7,843 bases of DNA from Planctomycetota bacterium (lineage in GTDB: Bacteria; Planctomycetota; PUPC01; JACPCR01), in the NCBI GenBank assembly GCA_030740295.1, contig JASLXP010001207.1, forward strand, positions 1 through 7,843, in the 5' to 3' direction. Made by a program: the position numbers and the translations under genes. This document shows positions 5,109 through 7,843 of the stretch, in pieces. The notes under the pieces were generated by a model. It had not been told where the DNA came from and made no database searches. It saw only the letters and a program-made list of their open reading frames with translations. The number at the start of each line of letters is the position of its first letter. The first letter of the stretch is position 1.

Positions 5109-6278
5109 ATGCAAAGTTTTCTCTCACATCTCGAATGCACGAACTGCTCGGAGACATTCTCGTGTGACGAGATTCACACGACATGCCCAGCATGCGCAAA
5201 GGTTTTGTATGCCCGGTATGACCTCGATGCAGCGAAGCAGAATTTCAGGAAAGAAGACCTTGCCGGCCGGGCGCCGGATATGTGGCGCTGGTTTGAGTTG
5301 ATGCCCGTTCGTAATTCGGAGCATGTGATCAGCCTTGGCGAAGGCCACACTCCACTTCTGCATGCCCGCGTTCTCGGAGGGCAACACGACGCCGCCAACC
5401 TTTTCATCAAAGAAGAGGGACTGAATCCAACAGGCAGTTTCAAAGCCCGTGGGCTCTCCGCCGCGGTTTCCAGGGCAAGGGAGCTTGGCGTATCCAGCAT
5501 CGCCATTCCCTCGGCAGGTAACGCAGCAGCAGCGCTTTCAGCCTACGGTGCGCGCGCGGGAATCTCGGCCCACGTTTACATGCCCGCAGATACGCCCCAG
5601 ATGATGAAGACCGAGGCCGTGGCTTACGGTGCGGAATTGACCTTGGTCGATGGTCTGATCAACGACGCGGGAAAGCAGCTTCGTGAGGTAGCCGAAGCGA
5701 ACGGGTGGTTCGACATTTCGACCCTGAAAGAGCCCTATCGTGCGGAAGGCAAGAAGACGATGGGACTTGAGCTCGCCGAACAATTCGACTGGGAACTGCC
5801 GGACGCGATCATCTATCCAACCGGCGGCGGAACCGGAATCGTCGGCATGTGGAAGGCATTCGATGAATTGGAAGCTCTCGGCTGGATCGGCTCGGATCGC
5901 CCCAAGATGATCTCCGTCCAGTCCGAAGGATGCGCGCCCATCGTCAAAGCATTCGACGATGGCGCGACCAGTGCATCGCTCTGGGAAAATGCGCAGACTA
6001 TCGCTCCAGGCCTTCGAGTACCGGTGGCTATTGCCGATTACCTGATCCTGCAGGCCATCCGAGAAAGCGGCGGGACAGCCATCGCCGTCAGCGATGCCGA
6101 GACGCTCGATGCGCTGAGAGCCATCGCCAGCAGCGAGGGCATCTTCGCCGCGCCCGAAGGAGCGGCGACCTGCGCGGCCTGCATCAAGCTCTTCGATTCG
6201 GGCTTTCTGAATCGGGACGAAAAGGTGGTGCTGTTTAATACGGGGTCCGGACTGAAAACTCCGGAGTTGTTTGCTTAG
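5109..6278 (+). CDS. thrC: Threonine synthase
   Basis: Threonine synthase is the last step of threonine biosynthesis: it converts O-phospho-L-homoserine to L-threonine and phosphate using pyridoxal phosphate. The 389-residue protein has an N-terminal zinc-ribbon-like segment (Cys10, Cys13, Cys26, Cys29) typical of many bacterial and archaeal enzymes of this type. The PLP lysine lies in TGSFKARG (Lys112, residues 108-115), the asparagine loop is PSAGNAAAALSA at 134-145, the glycine-rich phosphate loop is PTGGGTG at 237-243, and FNTGSGLK at 376-383 places a serine near the PLP ring nitrogen. I start it at ATG 5109 because the zinc ribbon begins ten residues later. An in-frame ATG at 5061, inside the heptamer repeat, would add 16 unrelated residues. 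Upstream GAAG at 5094-5097 is a weak, distant ribosome site. No other thr gene is nearby. The stop overlaps the convergent MFS gene by 4 bp. Confidence 0.92.
   Translation: MQSFLSHLECTNCSETFSCDEIHTTCPACAKVLYARYDLDAAKQNFRKEDLAGRAPDMWRWFELMPVRNSEHVISLGEGHTPLLHARVLGGQHDAANLFIKEEGLNPTGSFKARGLSAAVSRARELGVSSIAIPSAGNAAAALSAYGARAGISAHVYMPADTPQMMKTEAVAYGAELTLVDGLINDAGKQLREVAEANGWFDISTLKEPYRAEGKKTMGLELAEQFDWELPDAIIYPTGGGTGIVGMWKAFDELEALGWIGSDRPKMISVQSEGCAPIVKAFDDGATSASLWENAQTIAPGLRVPVAIADYLILQAIRESGGTAIAVSDAETLDALRAIASSEGIFAAPEGAATCAACIKLFDSGFLNRDEKVVLFNTGSGLKTPELFA
6246..6272 (+). terminator. Weak terminator-like hairpin at the thrC 3' end
   Basis: Two TCCGGA copies (6246-6251 and 6260-6265) can pair across an 8-base loop and are followed by the T-rich GTTGTTT. 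The structure lies inside the last codons of thrC, just before the overlap with the convergent MFS gene. The T-run is interrupted, so strength is uncertain. Confidence 0.25.
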
Positions 6279-7456
6279 CGCTCTGCCTTCGCGCGGTCAC
6301 TCTTCATCAGCCATCCACATACGATGACAGCCATGACCACCATTCCTGCGCCAAGCACGAACGGTGTCCTGGAATCACCGAAATGGCTTGCCGCAAATCC
6401 TCCGGTAACTCCGCCCGTGAATTCTCCCAACCGCAGCATGCTCTCATGCCAGCCGGCCTTCTGGCCGAGCGAATGATCGCTGTTGACGCTGTAATACATG
6501 CTGCCGACATACGTGACGCCCAGCATGATGCCGACACACCCCAGAGAAATAAAAAGCAGTAGCTGCGATTCCAGGAACACGAGGCCTGCCATCCCTGCGA
6601 GACCGAGCACTTGGGAGCCGAGCGTATACCCAGGCCGGTAATGCCACTGATGCCAGCTTCCCAGAACGAAGAATATCGCCACCCGTAATGCGCCGAGCAG
6701 AAAGACCAGATTACTGATAGCGCGGGAATCGAGTGAGAGTTCGGATGCGCGTGCAGGGAAGTAGGTGAGCACAACCGCGAGGCAGAAGTAGCTGACGAAA
6801 TTCGCCAACCGGTGTGCCAGGGTATAGCGGTGATGCCGAGAATCTGGGGTAGTCTTGGCGCTCCGCGACAAGTCAGTGGCCTTGGCGTTCTTCGACAAGC
6901 GCTCTGAGGGAACCTGTTGTTCAGGCACGCGTACAATCAAGACAACAAGTCCCGCCACGAAACCGGCCCCCGCAGCTACGTAGAACGGCAATCTGATGAA
7001 GGTGCTGATGAGATATCCACACGCAAACAGTCCTGACATGTACCCAAGGCTCCACGAGACATTGAGCGGGACGAGCTGTTTCGAAAGGTCCGCGCCTGAT
7101 TTCCCAACGCCCGTCATGCCCTCAAAAGGCGGCCAGAACAGCCCCTGCGCCGCGCTCACCGCCAGACAGACGATCATCAGGGACGCCAGGCCATTGGCCA
7201 TCGGAACAAAGAAATGACTGACACTGATGCAGAAACACCCTACTGCGGCTACCGGCCTCCAGCCGAGCCGATCACCGAGTGCTCCGGCGAACACACAGAT
7301 TAACGCGTAGGGCAGGGTCGCCGCGCCCTTGGCAAGGCCAATCTCTGCGGGCGACAGCCCCAGTTGTCCCCCGAACTGTGGCAGCGCAAGATTGAACACC
7401 CCCATGCAACCGTCCATGAGAAAAGACGCAGCAAAGAGGACAAGTGGTAGACGCAT
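6275..7456 (-). CDS. Major facilitator superfamily transporter
   Basis: The 393-residue protein is hydrophobic throughout, with about twelve predicted membrane helices in two halves of six, as expected for an MFS secondary transporter. The MFS motif A is seen as GALGDRLGWRPV (58-69) between helices 2 and 3. Helix-rich blocks include WSLGYMSGLFACGYL near 135-149 and GEFTGGVTGGFAASHFG near 344-360. A polar cytoplasmic loop (about 177-216) joins the halves and contains a duplicated nonapeptide. The substrate cannot be deduced; no neighbouring gene points to one. I start at the ATG at 7456 because the first helix follows at once. An in-frame GTG at 7540 would add 28 residues translated from the octamer repeat (runs of Ser-Pro-Leu), which look like repeat rather than protein. 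No Shine-Dalgarno is seen. It may be an exporter, but this is unproven. The gene converges on thrC. Confidence 0.88.
   Translation of the reverse strand: MRLPLVLFAASFLMDGCMGVFNLALPQFGGQLGLSPAEIGLAKGAATLPYALICVFAGALGDRLGWRPVAAVGCFCISVSHFFVPMANGLASLMIVCLAVSAAQGLFWPPFEGMTGVGKSGADLSKQLVPLNVSWSLGYMSGLFACGYLISTFIRLPFYVAAGAGFVAGLVVLIVRVPEQQVPSERLSKNAKATDLSRSAKTTPDSRHHRYTLAHRLANFVSYFCLAVVLTYFPARASELSLDSRAISNLVFLLGALRVAIFFVLGSWHQWHYRPGYTLGSQVLGLAGMAGLVFLESQLLLFISLGCVGIMLGVTYVGSMYYSVNSDHSLGQKAGWHESMLRLGEFTGGVTGGFAASHFGDSRTPFVLGAGMVVMAVIVCGWLMKSDRAKAER
6845..6898 (-). repeat. Imperfect tandem 27-bp repeat within the MFS gene
   Basis: Two adjacent 27-base units encode LSKNAKATD and LSRSAKTTP in the central loop of the transporter (residues 187-204). 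The best conserved core on the plus strand is CTTGGCGCTCCGCGACAAG (6854-6872) against CTTGGCGTTCTTCGACAAG (6881-6899), with 16 of 19 identical. The first core is itself an imperfect palindrome: seven of eight outer pairs match around a 3-base loop. This resembles a REP-like short palindromic repeat accommodated in a tolerant coding loop. Confidence 0.6.
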
Positions 7457-7464
7457 ATTGAGAG

Positions 7465-7510
7465 GGGGAGACGGGGAGACGGGGAGAAGAGAGAGAGGAG
7501 ACGGGGAGAC
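7465..7510 (+). repeat. Octamer purine tandem repeat GGGGAGAC
   Basis: Units of GGGGAGAC occur at 7465-7472, 7473-7480 and 7503-7510, with variants GGGGAGAA (7481-7488), GAGAGA (7489-7494) and GAGGAGAC (7495-7502). The plus strand is almost entirely purine, with several G4 runs. It begins nine bases upstream of the MFS ATG, so it would be the 5' leader or promoter region of that gene. Confidence 0.8.
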
Positions 7511-7551
7511 AAGCAGATGGCTCAATCCTACTTTTTTCACTCGTTCTGTTT

Positions 7552-7629
7552 GTCTGTCCCCATTCGTCCCTGATCGTCCTGCTCTTTATCTCTGGTTTTA
7601 TTCGCCTGTCCCTATTCGTCTGTCCCAAT
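7552..7629. repeat. GTCTGTCCC-type spaced repeats
   Basis: GTCTGTCCCCATTCGTC (7552-7568) and GCCTGTCCCTATTCGTC (7604-7620) are 15/17 identical. A shorter copy, GTCTGTCCCAAT (7618-7629), overlaps the second. On the minus strand they read as a GGGACAG/GAAT motif. This looks like a short dispersed intergenic repeat or the decayed end of a small element. Confidence 0.6.
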
Positions 7630-7631
7630 CT

Positions 7632-7843
7632 TCACAGGTCGTAAAGTGCGCCGAACTTTGTCTCCATATAATTCAGAAACGCTTCCGATGATGGCGGCTT
7701 ACCGGTGACCCTTTCAATCAGATCCGTTGCCGAGAAACGCTTGCCATGACAGTGGATGTTTTTACGGAGCCATTCCCGAAGGGGAACAAACTCGCCGCGT
7801 ACAATCTGGTTGTCGAGGTCGGGTAATGCCTCTCGTACCGCTT
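7632..7843 (-). CDS. Carboxypeptidase Taq (M32 family), C-terminal end (partial)
   Basis: Only the last 69 residues are present; the 5' end, with the HExxH zinc-binding motif, lies beyond the window. The visible peptide runs ALPDLDNQIVRGEFVPLREW near its start and LIERVTGKPPSSEAFLNYME near its end, finishing KFGALYDL. It matches the conserved C-terminus of M32 metallocarboxypeptidases, where a stretch like GEF.PLREWL...I..HG is followed by the L..ATG.PL....F..YL..KYG.LY pattern. The family removes C-terminal amino acids from peptides in the cytoplasm, using a divalent metal. The frame is open without interruption to the window edge. The gene reads in the same direction as the MFS gene but is separated from it by a repeat-rich gap. 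Confidence 0.88.
   Translation of the reverse strand, partial: AVREALPDLDNQIVRGEFVPLREWLRKNIHCHGKRFSATDLIERVTGKPPSSEAFLNYMETKFGALYDL

Larger units (their letters stand above)
7457..7631. other. Repeat-rich intergenic region between MFS and carboxypeptidase genes
   Basis: This 175-bp gap upstream of the MFS start holds two different repeat types, listed separately, and no credible gene. Both flanking genes are on the minus strand. No terminator hairpin is evident just after the carboxypeptidase stop at 7632-7634, and I find no clear promoter for the MFS gene. Confidence 0.5.

Noticed and set aside
4902..5114. 70-residue minus-strand frame across the heptamer array
   Set aside because: The peptide is a repeated FTIHNS-type pattern produced by the tandem repeat and has no independent support.
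6257..6268. AACTCCGGAGTT, a perfect 12-bp palindrome
   Set aside because: It sits in the thrC coding end with no loop; a single such palindrome is plausible by chance and there is no sign of a binding site context.
6307..6936. 209-residue open frame on the minus strand in another phase
   Set aside because: It overlaps the MFS gene in a different frame, and its composition (many Cys, Trp, Ser, Arg) is typical of an out-of-frame translation.
7457..7540. GTG at 7540 as the MFS start, giving a 28-residue N-terminal extension
   Set aside because: The extension is translated octamer repeat rich in Ser, Pro and Leu. The first membrane helix begins right after the ATG at 7456.

Overview
This is a gene-dense bacterial stretch of fairly high GC content, with seven complete protein genes and two that run off the ends. 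No phage, transposase, CRISPR array, tRNA or rRNA is visible. The organism cannot be named from this alone. It has a peptidoglycan-type ligase, a stand-alone UVR-domain protein of a kind I associate with planctomycete-like and other deep-branching environmental bacteria, several short tandem repeats between genes, and start codons that almost all lack a Shine-Dalgarno sequence. Together these suggest an uncultured environmental bacterium (PVC group, Hydrogenedentes/Sumerlaea-like or similar). That placement is a low-confidence inference.

Layout. Left part: the tail of a Rieske [2Fe-2S] protein (2-112), then after a good promoter candidate (198-225) a two-gene + strand unit: a small two-helix membrane protein (259-708) and a class A beta-lactamase-fold serine hydrolase without a signal peptide (755-1582). 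It converges, with a 3-bp gap, on a minus-strand MurC-like Mur ligase (1586-2980). Middle: a 313-bp divergent intergenic region carries a TATAAT box for each direction and a 16-bp palindrome in the ligase leader. It is followed on the + strand by a UVR-domain protein (3294-4049), a PEP-hydrolase-family TIM-barrel protein (4137-4991) and threonine synthase (5109-6278). A nine-copy heptamer tandem repeat lies just upstream of thrC. Right part: an MFS transporter on the minus strand (6275-7456) overlaps the thrC tail by 4 bp. Its upstream region holds an octamer purine repeat and a set of GTCTGTCCC-type repeats. The window ends inside a minus-strand M32 carboxypeptidase gene (7632-7843).

Function. 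The most secure assignments are threonine synthase, the M32 carboxypeptidase tail, the MFS transporter and the Mur ligase fold. The genes do not form one obvious pathway. The most suggestive pairing is the apparently cytosolic SxxK serine hydrolase beside a MurC-like ligase whose signature motifs differ from canonical MurC, which could point to cell-wall peptide salvage or editing. I see no clearly new multi-gene defence or mobile system here. The points worth a second look are the two divergent cell-wall-type enzymes, the repeats at gene boundaries, and a small palindromic repeat duplicated inside the MFS coding sequence.
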